Made by a program: the position numbers and the translations under genes. A model generated the notes under the pieces. It searched no databases. It was not told the origin of the DNA and saw only the letters and a program-made list of their open reading frames with translations. Positions 1-8,393 of a DNA stretch of 64,000 nt are shown here, piece after piece (position 1 is the stretch's first letter; every line of letters begins with the position of its first letter). The DNA is from Prauserella_A oleivorans. GTDB lineage: Bacteria; Actinomycetota; Actinomycetes; Mycobacteriales; Pseudonocardiaceae. The DNA is taken from assembly GCF_042685745.1 (NCBI RefSeq), contig NZ_JBHUNT010000001.1:1612001-1676000 (forward strand). Direction: 5' to 3'.

Positions 1-7
1 CTCGGCA

Positions 8-58
8 CCGATGTCGCGGCGTCGTGGCACCCCGGGCCGGGCGCGGGCGGGACATCGG
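8..58. other. Window edge, no gene; imperfect inverted repeat
   Basis: No convincing gene is visible in positions 1-243. Positions 8-15 (CCGATGTC) and 51-58 (GACATCGG) are perfect 8-bp inverted arms around a G/C-rich loop, so a long stem-loop is possible on either strand. The stretch lies downstream of moaD on the minus strand. In mycobacteria rpfA follows moaD2 at this place, so this could be the leader of an rpf gene beyond the left edge. That is inference from remembered gene order; I could not fit a known riboswitch consensus. Confidence 0.3.
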
Positions 59-243
59 CACTCCGCCATCGAACGCCGACAGTGCGGCAGGCGGATGAAC
101 AGAGGGGCACCGGGACCCCACAAGGTAAGGAACTCCCGATTCAGCCGTCGGCGAACGACAGGACTGAGCCAGGCACGTCACTGAGCCGCGGCCCGGTCAG
201 CCGCCAGGCGAGACAGGAGTGCCCCCGGCACGCCACCGGCAGC

Positions 244-549
244 TCAGCCGCCGGCGAACGGGGGCAGCACGTCGAGTTCGGCGCCGTCCGGCACCGGCCG
301 GGTCACGTCGCGCACGGCGACGCCGTCCAGCAGGAAGCTCGCCGCCTCCAGGATGCGCGGCAGCTTCTCCGGGTGCAGCTCCCGCAACGCCTCGACAGCG
401 TTCTCGATCGTCGAGCCCGGGGCCAGCTGCAGCATCTCCTCCTCGACGCCGCTCGCGGCGCGTGCGGAGGCGAAGTAGCGCACCTTCACCGTTGTCGCGT
501 GCTGCTCGCCCTGGACGGGAGTGACCGGTTCCGACGACACCGAACCCAC
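244..549 (-). CDS. moaD: MoaD-type molybdopterin synthase sulfur carrier subunit
   Basis: A 101-residue ubiquitin-like sulfur carrier. The C-terminus reads LPPFAGG; the terminal Gly-Gly is the residue pair that is adenylated and thiocarboxylated in the MoaD/ThiS family. The GTG start at 549 lies four bases after the moaA stop and is preceded by GGAGGG, so the two genes are translated as one operon. The partner subunit MoaE is not in the window. With MoaA it acts in molybdopterin synthesis in the cytoplasm, which fits the molybdate transporter encoded next door. ThiS is an alternative for this fold, but the moaA neighbour favours MoaD. Confidence 0.88.
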   Translation of the reverse strand: MGSVSSEPVTPVQGEQHATTVKVRYFASARAASGVEEEMLQLAPGSTIENAVEALRELHPEKLPRILEAASFLLDGVAVRDVTRPVPDGAELDVLPPFAGG

Positions 550-553
550 CTGT

Positions 554-1618
554 TCACCCTCCGATCGCGCTCATCGGCCGGATCGGCTGGGCGAATCCGG
601 CCTCGTTGATCTCGTGACCAGCGAGTTTGCCCCACATGGTCTGCCGCCACGTGTCGGCGATGTCCTCGTCGCTCGCGCCGCCGCGCAGCAGCAGGCGCAG
701 GTCGGTCTCCTCTGTGCTGAACAGGCACGAGCGGATGGCGCCGTCGGCGGTCAACCGGGTCCGCTCACAGGCGGCGCAGAAGGGGCGGGTCACCGAGGGG
801 ATCACGCCGACCTCCTCGGGGCCGCCGTCGACGAGCCAGCGCTCGGCGGGTGCGCCGCCGCGTTCCTTCGGGCTCGGGGTGAGCGTGAACTCGGCGCCGA
901 GCAGCTCGAGGATCTCGTCGGCCGTGATCATGCTTTTGCGGTCCCACCCGTGCTGGGCGTCGAGCGGCATCTGCTCGATGAACCGCAGGTGGTAGCCGCT
1001 GTCGAGGGCGAAGCGCAGCAGCTTGGTCGCCTCGTGCTCGTTGATGCCGCGCATCAGCACGGCGTTGATCTTCACCGGGTTCAGCCCGGCGTCGCGGGCC
1101 GCGGAGAGTGCGTCGAGCACGTGGCGCAGGCGGTCGCGCCGGGTGATCCGTGCGAACGTCTCGCGGTCGACCGAGTCCAGCGAGATGTTGATCCGGTCGA
1201 GCCCGGCCTCGGCGAACGCCGCCGCCCGTTTGGCGAAGCCGATGCCGTTGGTGGTCATCGACAGCCGTGGAGTCGGCTCGAGCGCCTTGATCCGCGCGAC
1301 CAGGTCTTCCAGCCGTGGCCGCAGCAGTGGCTCGCCGCCGGTGAGCCGGATGTCGGTGACGCCGAGCATGCTCACCGCGATCCGCATGAGGCGGACGAGC
1401 TCGTCGTCGCTCAGCAGTTGCTCGCCGGGCATCCAGTCGAGGCCCTCGGCGGGCATGCAGTAGGTGCAGCGCAGGTTGCACTTGTCGGTCAGTGACACGC
1501 GGAGATCCGTCGCCACCCGGCCGAACGTGTCGATGAGCGCGGGGTTGTCCGGGCGCGGCACCATGTTCTTCGTGCGCGCGCCGGGCACTTTCGGGGTGCC
1601 GAGGTCCACTGCTGCCAT
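554..1618 (-). CDS. moaA: GTP 3',8-cyclase MoaA
   Basis: A radical SAM enzyme that converts GTP to the cyclic intermediate of molybdenum cofactor synthesis. The 354-residue product has the SAM cluster motif CNLRCTYC with cysteines near residues 47, 51 and 54. A second C-terminal cluster region follows (FCAACERTR then SCLF), and the end is the Gly-Gly tail typical of MoaA. The ATG at 1618 is preferred because the family's N-terminal conservation begins about 20 residues after it; the frame stays open further upstream but that part is not MoaA-like. It forms an operon with moaD and is divergent from the HTH-Mop regulator. Confidence 0.95.
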   Translation of the reverse strand: MAAVDLGTPKVPGARTKNMVPRPDNPALIDTFGRVATDLRVSLTDKCNLRCTYCMPAEGLDWMPGEQLLSDDELVRLMRIAVSMLGVTDIRLTGGEPLLRPRLEDLVARIKALEPTPRLSMTTNGIGFAKRAAAFAEAGLDRINISLDSVDRETFARITRRDRLRHVLDALSAARDAGLNPVKINAVLMRGINEHEATKLLRFALDSGYHLRFIEQMPLDAQHGWDRKSMITADEILELLGAEFTLTPSPKERGGAPAERWLVDGGPEEVGVIPSVTRPFCAACERTRLTADGAIRSCLFSTEETDLRLLLRGGASDEDIADTWRQTMWGKLAGHEINEAGFAQPIRPMSAIGG

Positions 1619-1702
1619 CGACCCCAGCCTAGTGCTGAACACCGACAACCTGTGACGTCGAGCGCATACCGAATTGATAGAGACATGGTGCTTTCGCATC
1701 TG

Positions 1703-1717
1703 CGGAGATAATCTCCG
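1703..1717. promoter_or_regulatory. Palindrome over the -10 region of the HTH-Mop gene
   Basis: CGGAGATAATCTCCG has 7-bp arms around a single A. It overlaps TAATCT (1709-1714), which fits an actinobacterial -10 box eight bases before the ATG at 1722, so the message is probably leaderless. The position suits an autoregulatory or molybdate-responsive operator between moaA and the HTH-Mop/modABC genes. The function is inferred. Confidence 0.5.
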
Positions 1718-1721
1718 ATCC

Positions 1722-2126
1722 ATGCCGCAGTTTCGGTTCTCCGAGGCCGCCCGGCTGCTGGGTGTCAGCGACGACACCATCCGCAGGTGGGTCCGCGCCG
1801 GTCAGCTCCGAGCAGGCGAGGACTCCGCCGGCCGGAAAGTGGTCGACGGCGCCGAGCTCGCCGCGTTCGCCCGCAGGCAGGCCGAGGAGACGGAGGATCC
1901 CACGGAGGTCGCCCGGTCGGCCCGCAACCGGTTCGTCGGGCTGGTGACGGACGTCGTCGCCGACACCGTCATGGCGAAGGTCGAGCTGCAGTGCGGCCCG
2001 CAGCGGGTGGTGTCGCTGATGAGCACCGAGGCTGTCGAGGAGCTCGGGTTGCGCCCGGGCGTGCTCGCCGTGGCCGTGGTCAAGGCGACGCAGGTGATCG
2101 TCGAGACCCCGGGAGGCCCGCGATGA
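1722..2126 (+). CDS. HTH-Mop domain molybdate-responsive regulator
   Basis: A 134-residue protein combining two domains. Residues about 5-50 are an excisionase/MerR-type winged helix (FSEAARLLGVSDDTIRRW). Residues about 62-130 are a single Mop/TOBE molybdate-binding domain (RNRFVGLVTDVVADTVMAKV). It is probably a small ModE-like sensor that binds DNA according to molybdate level; this is inferred from the domain pairing and from modA, whose ATG overlaps its stop as ATGA. The start at 1722 gives the HTH directly. A palindrome sits over its putative -10 box. It is shorter than ModE of Escherichia coli and has one Mop repeat rather than two. Confidence 0.8.
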   Translation: MPQFRFSEAARLLGVSDDTIRRWVRAGQLRAGEDSAGRKVVDGAELAAFARRQAEETEDPTEVARSARNRFVGLVTDVVADTVMAKVELQCGPQRVVSLMSTEAVEELGLRPGVLAVAVVKATQVIVETPGGPR

Positions 2127-2866
2127 GAGCACTGACCGCGCCGCTGCTCGTGGCGCTGCTGGTCGTCGCCGGCTGCGGGGCTTCGGCCGGTGGCCGCACG
2201 CTCGACGTCTACGCGGCGGCGTCGCTCACCGAGGTGTTCGGCACGCTGGAGAAGCGCTTCGAGCAGAACCATCCCGGCGTGGACGTGCGGCTCAACCTGG
2301 CCGGGTCGTCGAAGCTCGCGCAACAGATCACCGAGGGCGCACCCGCGGACGTATTCGCCTCGGCCGACGAGCCGACGATGGAGCGTGTCGTCGAGGCCGG
2401 GGCGGTGGACGGGCAGCCGGAGACGTTCGCCACCAACCGGCTCACCATCGCCGTCGCGCCGGGTAACCCGCTCGGGATCAGGGGTTTCGGGGACCTGGCC
2501 CGGCCCGGGGTGTCCGTCGTGGTGTGCGCGCCGCAGGTGCCGTGCGGCGCGGCGACCGGCAAGCTGGAACGGCTCACCGGAGTCACCGTGCGACCCGTGA
2601 GCGAGGAACAGGACGTCAAGGCCGTGCTCACCAAGGTCCGCGCGGGCGAGGCGGACGCCGGCCTGGTGTACGCGACCGACGTCGCGTCGGCGCGCGGGAA
2701 GGTGGCCGGCGTCCGGGTGCCGGAGGCCGGGCAGGCCCTCAACCGGTATCCCGTCGCCGCGCTCGCTGACGCGGACGAACCCGGGCTGGCCCGCGAGTTC
2801 CGGGACCTCGTGCTCGGCGAGGCGGGCAGGCGCGAGCTGAGCAGGGCGGGCTTTGGCGCGCCGTGA
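2123..2866 (+). CDS. modA: Molybdate ABC transporter substrate-binding lipoprotein
   Basis: A 247-residue periplasmic-type binding protein that captures molybdate outside the membrane. The N-terminus is a lipoprotein signal with lipobox LVVAGC (Cys18). The mature part starts LDVYAAASLTEVFGTL, the typical ModA opening whose Ser/Ala residues contact the oxyanion. Its ATG overlaps the stop of the regulator gene. The modB start overlaps its 3' end, so regulator, modA, modB and modC read as one operon. Confidence 0.93.
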   Translation: MRALTAPLLVALLVVAGCGASAGGRTLDVYAAASLTEVFGTLEKRFEQNHPGVDVRLNLAGSSKLAQQITEGAPADVFASADEPTMERVVEAGAVDGQPETFATNRLTIAVAPGNPLGIRGFGDLARPGVSVVVCAPQVPCGAATGKLERLTGVTVRPVSEEQDVKAVLTKVRAGEADAGLVYATDVASARGKVAGVRVPEAGQALNRYPVAALADADEPGLAREFRDLVLGEAGRRELSRAGFGAP

Positions 2867-3659
2867 CAGCCGCGGCGTCCCGTGGGTGCTGTGGATCCCG
2901 GCGGGCGCCGCGCTCGCCCTCGTCGTGCTGCCGGTCGTCGGCCTGCTCGTGCGCACCGACTACACGCGCCTGCCGGAGCTGCTCACCTCGCCCGCGTCGC
3001 TGAACGCTCTGCGCCTGTCACTCGTCACGGCCGTGCTGTCGACACTCGCGTGCGTGGTGCTCGGGGTGCCGCTCGCGGTGGTGCTGGCGCGCTCGGCCGG
3101 CCGGGGCGTGCGGCTGCTGCGGGCCGTCGTGCTGCTGCCGCTCGTGCTGCCGCCGGTGGTGGGCGGTCTGGCCCTGTTGTTCCTGCTGGGCCGCAACGGC
3201 TTCCTCGGCTACGTGCTCGACGTCGCGACGGGCGTGCGGATCCCGTTCACGACGGCGGCCGTGGTGGTGGCGCAGACGTTCGTGGCGATGCCGTTCCTCG
3301 TCGTGAGCCTGGAAGGCGCGTTACGGGCTGGGGGCGACGCCTACGAACAGGTCGCCGCGACGCTCGGTGCCCGCCCGTGGACGGTGTTCCGGCGGGTGAC
3401 GTTGCCGTTGCTGCTGCCCGCGCTCGGGTCCGGCGCGGTGTTGAGCTTCGCGCGGGCGCTGGGCGAGTTCGGCGCCACGATCACCTTCGCGGGCAGTCTG
3501 GAAGGCGTGACGCGGACGTTGCCGCTGGAGGTGTACAACCAGGCCGAGGCCGATGTGGACAGTGCGGTCGCGCTGGCGTTGCTGCTGGTGGTGGTGGCCG
3601 TGCTGGTGATCGCGGTGGCGCGGCCGAGGGCGTTCGACGCGGGCGGGGGAGCGCGGTGA
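2853..3659 (+). CDS. modB: Molybdate ABC transporter permease
   Basis: A 268-residue inner-membrane permease with about five to six hydrophobic segments. The cytoplasmic EAA-type coupling loop (YEQVAATLGARPWTVFRRV) lies in the C-terminal half and docks onto the ATPase ModC. The start chosen is TTG at 2853, which overlaps the end of modA; GTG at 2886 is a shorter alternative. The stop overlaps the GTG of modC as GTGA. The length and hydrophobic pattern match ModB. Confidence 0.9.
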   Translation: MARRDSRGVPWVLWIPAGAALALVVLPVVGLLVRTDYTRLPELLTSPASLNALRLSLVTAVLSTLACVVLGVPLAVVLARSAGRGVRLLRAVVLLPLVLPPVVGGLALLFLLGRNGFLGYVLDVATGVRIPFTTAAVVVAQTFVAMPFLVVSLEGALRAGGDAYEQVAATLGARPWTVFRRVTLPLLLPALGSGAVLSFARALGEFGATITFAGSLEGVTRTLPLEVYNQAEADVDSAVALALLLVVVAVLVIAVARPRAFDAGGGAR

Positions 3660-4774
3660 CCCCGGCGACCTCGACAACCCCGACGGGCCTGCACGCCGAG
3701 CTCACCGTGACGCGCGGGTCGTTCACCCTGGCCGCCGAGTTCGACGTGCCCGCGGGCGCCGTACTCGCCGTGCTCGGCCCCAACGGTTCCGGTAAGTCCA
3801 CGATCCTGAGCTGCCTGGCTGGGCTGTTGCGGCCGGACGAGGGCAGCGTCACGCTCGGCGACCGCACCCTCACCCGTACGCCCGGGGTCCAGGTGCCGCC
3901 CCACCACCGCGAGGTCGGCCTGCTCGCCCAGGACGCGCTGTTGTTCCCGCACCTGTCCGTGCTGGACAACGTCGCGTTCGCGCCCCGCTCTCGCGGTGCG
4001 TCGCGGAACGAGTCCCGGGACCGCGCGCGACACTGGCTGTCCGAAGTGGATGCCCTGGAGCTGGCGCAACGCTCACCCGCGCAGCTCTCCGGCGGGCAGG
4101 CGCAGCGGGTCGCCGTCGCCCGTGCGCTCGCGGGCGAGCCGCGGTTGCTCTTGCTCGACGAACCGCTCGCCGCGCTCGACGTCGACGCCGCACCCGCCAT
4201 CCGCGGGCTGCTCCGGCGCGTGCTCCGGGCCGACCAGCGGCGCTCGGCCGTGCTCGTCACCCACGACCCGCTCGACGCCCTCGCCCTCGCCGACCACGTC
4301 GTCGTGCTCGCCGGCGGCCGGATCGTCGAACGCGGGCCGACCAGGGAGGTGCTCGCCGCTCCGCGGACGCCCTTCACCGCCCGGATCGCCGGGCTGAACC
4401 TGGTGGCCGGCACCGCCACCGCCGACGGCCTGCGTACCGGCTCGGGCCGGCTGATCGCGGGCATCGCCGCACCCGACGTCACCGAGGGAGAACCCGCCGT
4501 CGCCGTGTTCGCACCGGGATCCGTGGCCGTCCACCCGGCGGGGGCGCCGCACACCGGCAGCCCGCGCAACAGTGTCGACGCGGTCGTCGGCGCGCTGGAG
4601 CCGCACGGCGCGGTGGTGCGGCTGCGCGCTCACGACGGCGACGGCTGGGCCGAGGGCGTCGCCGCCGACCTCACGCCCGCGTCGGTGGCCGAGCTCGCCC
4701 TCGAACCCGGCACGCCGGTGAGGTTGGAAGTCAAAGCGGCGGCGGTGGCCATCCACCCGGCGTTCGGCCCATAG
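3656..4774 (+). CDS. modC: Molybdate ABC transporter ATP-binding protein
   Basis: A 372-residue ATPase that powers molybdate import. Walker A is GPNGSGKST at residues 41-49. The ABC signature LSGGQAQRVAVARAL begins near 143, and Walker B LLLLDEPLAALD lies near 163. The switch histidine is in VLVTHDPLDAL. The C-terminal region after about residue 300 has the length of a TOBE domain, as expected for ModC. The GTG start overlaps the modB stop. The gene ends nine bases before the next gene, which may therefore be cotranscribed. Confidence 0.93.
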   Translation: MTPATSTTPTGLHAELTVTRGSFTLAAEFDVPAGAVLAVLGPNGSGKSTILSCLAGLLRPDEGSVTLGDRTLTRTPGVQVPPHHREVGLLAQDALLFPHLSVLDNVAFAPRSRGASRNESRDRARHWLSEVDALELAQRSPAQLSGGQAQRVAVARALAGEPRLLLLDEPLAALDVDAAPAIRGLLRRVLRADQRRSAVLVTHDPLDALALADHVVVLAGGRIVERGPTREVLAAPRTPFTARIAGLNLVAGTATADGLRTGSGRLIAGIAAPDVTEGEPAVAVFAPGSVAVHPAGAPHTGSPRNSVDAVVGALEPHGAVVRLRAHDGDGWAEGVAADLTPASVAELALEPGTPVRLEVKAAAVAIHPAFGP

Positions 4775-4783
4775 GGTGGAGGC

Positions 4784-5578
4784 ATGAGTGAAGAGCGGTG
4801 GAGCTACCTCACCGACATGGACGGCGTTCTCATCCACGAGGACCACCTGGTGCCTGGCGCCGACGAGTTCCTCGCCGAGCTGAAGGCCAACGGCGCGGGA
4901 TTCCTCGTCCTCACCAACAACTCGATCTACACCCCGCGCGACCTGCGGGCCAGGCTGCTGCGGACCGGGCTCGACGTGCCGGAGTCGGCGATCTGGACCT
5001 CGGCGCTGGCCACCGCCAAGTTCCTCCACGACCAGCGGCCCGGCGGCTCGGCGTACGTCATCGGCGAGGCGGGGCTGACCACGGCGCTCCACGAGATCGG
5101 CTACGTGCTCACCGACACCGACCCGGACTACGTGGTGCTCGGCGAGACCCGCACGTACAGCTTCACCGCCATCACCCGCGCCATCCGCCTCATCGAGGGC
5201 GGCGCGCGCTTCATCGCCACCAACCCCGACCCCACCGGTCCGAGCCGGGAGGGTGTGCTGCCCGCCACCGGTTCGATCGCGGCGCTCATCGAGCGGGCGA
5301 CCGGCCGTTCGCCCTACTACGTGGGCAAGCCGAACCCGTTGATGATGCGCTCGGCGTTGCGGGCGCTCGGCACGCACACCGAGCACACCCTCATGATCGG
5401 CGACCGCATGGACACCGACGTGCATTCCGGCATCGAGGCCGGACTCAAGACCATCCTCGTCCTGAGCGGCATATCCACAGCGGAGTCGGCCGATCGCTAT
5501 CCGTTCCGGCCAACCTTGATCATCGACTCGATCGCCGACCTGGTCGGCCGGACGAAGGACCCGTTCGGGTCGGCCTGA
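4784..5578 (+). CDS. HAD-IIA family (NagD-like) phosphatase
   Basis: A 264-residue HAD-superfamily phosphatase of subclass IIA. Motif I is DMDGVL, motif II is LTNNS, motif III lysine is in GKPNPLM, and motif IV is IGDRMDTD. These supply the aspartyl nucleophile and Mg2+ ligands. NagD and p-nitrophenyl-phosphatase relatives act on nucleotides or sugar phosphates; the substrate here is not known. It starts nine bases after modC, yet nothing in the sequence ties it to molybdate. Confidence 0.85.
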   Translation: MSEERWSYLTDMDGVLIHEDHLVPGADEFLAELKANGAGFLVLTNNSIYTPRDLRARLLRTGLDVPESAIWTSALATAKFLHDQRPGGSAYVIGEAGLTTALHEIGYVLTDTDPDYVVLGETRTYSFTAITRAIRLIEGGARFIATNPDPTGPSREGVLPATGSIAALIERATGRSPYYVGKPNPLMMRSALRALGTHTEHTLMIGDRMDTDVHSGIEAGLKTILVLSGISTAESADRYPFRPTLIIDSIADLVGRTKDPFGSA

Positions 5579-5619
5579 CCGCCGCGACCCCGCGGCCAGG
5601 GCTTATGGTCGAGAGCGTG

Positions 5620-6420
5620 ATGGACGATCCCACGTTCGTCGTCGGTGACGTCCACGGGCACCGTGCCGAGCTGGCCGAAGCGCTCCGAGAACAAGGGCTG
5701 ATCGACGACGCCGACGACTGGACCGGCGGCCGCGCGCGCCTGTGGTTCCTCGGCGACTTCGTCGACCGCGGCCCCGACGGCATCGCCGCCATCGAGCTGG
5801 TGCGCAAACTGCAGCGGCAGGCGCCGGACGACGGCGGCTCCGTGGAGACCCTGCTCGGCAACCACGAGATCCTGCTGCTCGGCATGTACCACTTCGGCGA
5901 CACGCCCGTGCCGTCCGACTTCGGGCCGCGCAGCTTCGCGCGCAGCTGGGAGATCAACGGCGGGCAGCTCGCCGACCAGGACGAGCTGACCGACGAGCTG
6001 GTTGCGTGGCTGAGCACCCGGCCGCTGGTCGCCACCGCCGCCGACCACCTGCTGATGCACTCCGACACGCTCGAGTACCTCGAGTGGGGCTCGACCACCG
6101 AGAAGATCAACGACAGCGTCCACGAGATCCTGGCCGGCGACGACCTGGCGCAGTGGTGGGACGTGTGGCGCCGGATGACCACGCGCTACGCCTTCCGCGG
6201 CCCGCACGGCCAGGAGGCGGCCGAGACGCTGCTCGACGAGCTCGGGGGCGAGCGGGTGGTGCACGGCCACAGCGTCATCGCCGACCAGCTCGGCATCCAC
6301 CCGGCGCAGATCGAGGAGCCCTACCTCTACGCGGGCGGCCGGGCGCTCGGCATCGACGGCGGGCTGTTCGTCGGCGGGCCGTGTCTGGTGGTCGAGCTGC
6401 CGTACGAGCCGAAGGACTGA
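5620..6420 (+). CDS. Calcineurin-like metallophosphoesterase
   Basis: A 266-residue phosphatase with the complete two-metal signature: GDVHGH, GDFVDRGPDG, LLGNHEILLL and VVHGHS. The spacing resembles the PPP/ApaH group that hydrolyses diadenosine tetraphosphate or phosphoprotein bonds. There is no signal peptide, so it is cytoplasmic. The ATG at 5620 puts the first metal motif at residues 8-13; GTG at 5617 or ATG at 5605 would add one to five residues. It follows the HAD phosphatase by 41 bases on the same strand. Confidence 0.82.
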   Translation: MDDPTFVVGDVHGHRAELAEALREQGLIDDADDWTGGRARLWFLGDFVDRGPDGIAAIELVRKLQRQAPDDGGSVETLLGNHEILLLGMYHFGDTPVPSDFGPRSFARSWEINGGQLADQDELTDELVAWLSTRPLVATAADHLLMHSDTLEYLEWGSTTEKINDSVHEILAGDDLAQWWDVWRRMTTRYAFRGPHGQEAAETLLDELGGERVVHGHSVIADQLGIHPAQIEEPYLYAGGRALGIDGGLFVGGPCLVVELPYEPKD

Positions 6421-6522
6421 GCCGCTTCCACGGTTGTTCACCGGACCGTGGTGCGGCCGTCGCGCGGTGTGCGCCGCCGGCCTCTACGCTCCCGGTTCGT
6501 ACACCGAGTCTGGGGGTCGCCG

Positions 6523-7386
6523 ATGCACCGGACACTGGCAAGCCTCGTCGCCGCGCTGGCGATCGCCGCATCGGGCGTGCTGCCCGCGAGCGCGAGCCCG
6601 CCACCTGTCGAGCTGCGCGTCGCGTCGTACAACATCCACGCCGGGTCCGGAATGGACGGTGTGTTCGACCTCGAGCGCACCGCGGCCGCCATCGCGGAGA
6701 TCGGCGCGGATGTCGTGGCGCTGCAGGAGGTCGACCAGCACTGGGGCGAGCGCAGCCGCAGCCTCCCGCTCGCCCGTGAACTCGGCGAACGGCTGGGCAT
6801 GCACGCGCGGTTCGCCCCGATCTACTCGCTCGACCCCGCCGAACCCGGCGGGCCTCGGCGCGAGTACGGCGTGGCCGTGCTGTCGCGGTACCCGGTGGGG
6901 GAGTTCACCAACCACGAGCTCACCCGACTGTCCACACAGGATCCCGAAGCCGGACCGGAGCCGATGCCCGGGTTCGCCGAGGCGGTGGTGCAGGTGCGTG
7001 GTGCGCGGGTGCACGTCTACTCGACACACCTCGACTACCGTGCCGACCCGGCCGTCCGCGCGACGCAGGTGGCCGAGACAGTGGACATCCTGGCCGACGA
7101 CGGCGAGCACGCCACGCAGGTGCTGCTCGGCGACTTCAACGCCCTGCCGGACGCCCCCGAGCTCGCTCCACTGTGGACGCAGGTGCGGGACGCCTTCGCC
7201 GCGGCCGGATCCGGCTACGGCTCGACCTTTCCCGCCGACGCTCCCGATCGGCGGATCGACTACGCCACCGTGTCCCAGCAGGTCGGCGCGCGGTCCGCCA
7301 CCGTGCCCAGTACGGCCCTCGCCCGCGAAGCGTCCGACCACCGGCCCGTCGTCGCCGACCTGCTCGTGCCCCGGGGCGGTTGGTGA
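6523..7386 (+). CDS. Secreted endonuclease/exonuclease/phosphatase-fold protein
   Basis: A 287-residue protein of the DNase I-like fold. A Sec signal peptide covers residues 1 to about 24, ending in LPASASP. Family motifs are SYNIHAG, ALQEVDQH (metal-binding Glu), STHLDYR, GDFNALPD and ASDHRPVVADL. Such proteins are nucleases, sphingomyelinases or inositol/sugar phosphatases; the substrate cannot be read from sequence. The ATG at 6523 was chosen because it starts the signal peptide. It converges with the YccF gene, with only two bases between the stops. Confidence 0.83.
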   Translation: MHRTLASLVAALAIAASGVLPASASPPPVELRVASYNIHAGSGMDGVFDLERTAAAIAEIGADVVALQEVDQHWGERSRSLPLARELGERLGMHARFAPIYSLDPAEPGGPRREYGVAVLSRYPVGEFTNHELTRLSTQDPEAGPEPMPGFAEAVVQVRGARVHVYSTHLDYRADPAVRATQVAETVDILADDGEHATQVLLGDFNALPDAPELAPLWTQVRDAFAAAGSGYGSTFPADAPDRRIDYATVSQQVGARSATVPSTALAREASDHRPVVADLLVPRGGW

Positions 7387-7388
7387 GC

Positions 7389-7766
7389 TCACCGCGACAG
7401 GGGCACGACCTCCCGGCCCAGCGGCACCAGTGACACCGGGATCAGCTTGAAGTTGCCGACCCCGAGCGGGATGCCGATGATCGTCACACACAGCAGGACG
7501 CCGGTGACGAGGTGCGCGAGCGCGAGCCACCACCCGGCGACGAGGATCCAGATGACGTTGCCGATCAGTGAGGCCACGCCTGCGTCCCGGCGGTCGGTGA
7601 TCGTCCGGCCGAACGGCCAGAGCGCGTAGTTGGCGATCCGGAAGGCCGCCAGGCCGAACGGGATCGTGACGATCAGGAGGCAGCACACGATTCCGGCGAT
7701 CAGGTAGCCCACGGCCAGCCAGAACCCGGAGAGCACCAGCCAGATCACGTTCAGCAACAACGTCAT
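7389..7766 (-). CDS. YccF domain-containing membrane protein
   Basis: A 125-residue integral membrane protein. Two copies of the YccF domain are visible, each with a hydrophobic segment plus an IPFGLAAF or IPLGVGNF motif, and a GNVIWILVAGWW-type stretch opens the second copy. Its function is unknown in any organism I can name. A homologue sits next to moaA2 and cspB in mycobacteria, which fits the moaA and cold-shock genes in this window. The start is ATG at 7766. Confidence 0.85.
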   Translation of the reverse strand: MTLLLNVIWLVLSGFWLAVGYLIAGIVCCLLIVTIPFGLAAFRIANYALWPFGRTITDRRDAGVASLIGNVIWILVAGWWLALAHLVTGVLLCVTIIGIPLGVGNFKLIPVSLVPLGREVVPLSR

Positions 7767-7885
7767 ACCGCGATTGTCCTCGCGCGCGCACGGTTCGCGC
7801 CACGTCGAGGCATTCCGGCCCTGGTGCCGATCATCATGCGGCGCGAGCCTCGACGTGACCGACGCTGGTTCGAAGGAGGTGCGCC

Positions 7886-8391
7886 ATGGCACGCGCGATG
7901 GGCAGACAACGGGGGACGCGGTGGCCGGTGGGTCCATGCGGGCGCGGTGACTCGAACTGAGGATGGCACCGGAGCCGCCCGCTCGGCGCATCGCTATGTC
8001 CCCGTGCTGCTCCTCCTGGTCGCCGGCTATCTGACGGGCGCGCTCTCACGGTCGTCCTCGGCTACGTCGTGGGCGACGTGCTCGCCGACCGGGTCGTCAC
8101 CGTGCAGAGCATCGCGGGCGCCCTCAGCGCGTAGCTGCTGGTCGGGCTGCTCTACGCCGCCGCCTACGCGGCACTGGCGCACCTCGGGCCGGTCTCGTTC
8201 TTCGCCGACGACGCGCCGGTGAACGCCAAGACGCTGCGGTACTTCAGCTTCACGACGCTCACCACGCCTACGGCGACTTCGCGGTGCTCGCCGATGCCGG
8301 CCGAGCGCTCGCGGCGTTGCAGGCGCTGACCGGTCAGATCTTCTTGGCCACGCTCGTCGCGCGGCTCGTCTCGGCGTTCCGGAGACCGTGA
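7886..8391 (+). pseudogene. Decayed two-helix ion channel
   Basis: A broken potassium-channel-like gene. A strong ribosome site AAGGAGGT (7873-7880) precedes ATG 7886, but that frame stops after 24 codons. A +1 shift gives a hydrophobic helix (RYVPVLLLLVAGYLTGA, about 7998-8043). A further shift near 8045 gives LTVVLGYVVGDVLADRVVTV, then TAG at 8132-8134. The same frame continues through LRYFSFTTLTT. A last shift near 8270 gives YGDFAVLADAGRALAALQAL and a second helix ending at TGA 8391. TTLTT followed by YGD is a selectivity filter split by the frameshift. Confidence 0.72.
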
Positions 8392-8393
8392 CG

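Noticed and set aside
1..243. c-di-AMP (ydaO) riboswitch expected upstream of a possible rpfA
   Set aside because: Neither strand shows the conserved blocks I know for this riboswitch in the right order. Only a long inverted repeat is present.
2882..3655. Long upstream extension of modC
   Set aside because: The frame is open through modB, but its translation is Arg/Ala-rich and unlike an ATPase. The GTG overlapping the modB stop is the natural start.
7861..7880. tRNA T-loop-like GGTTCGAAGG
   Set aside because: No acceptor stem or anticodon arm can be folded around it. The segment is better explained by the ribosome site of the channel pseudogene.
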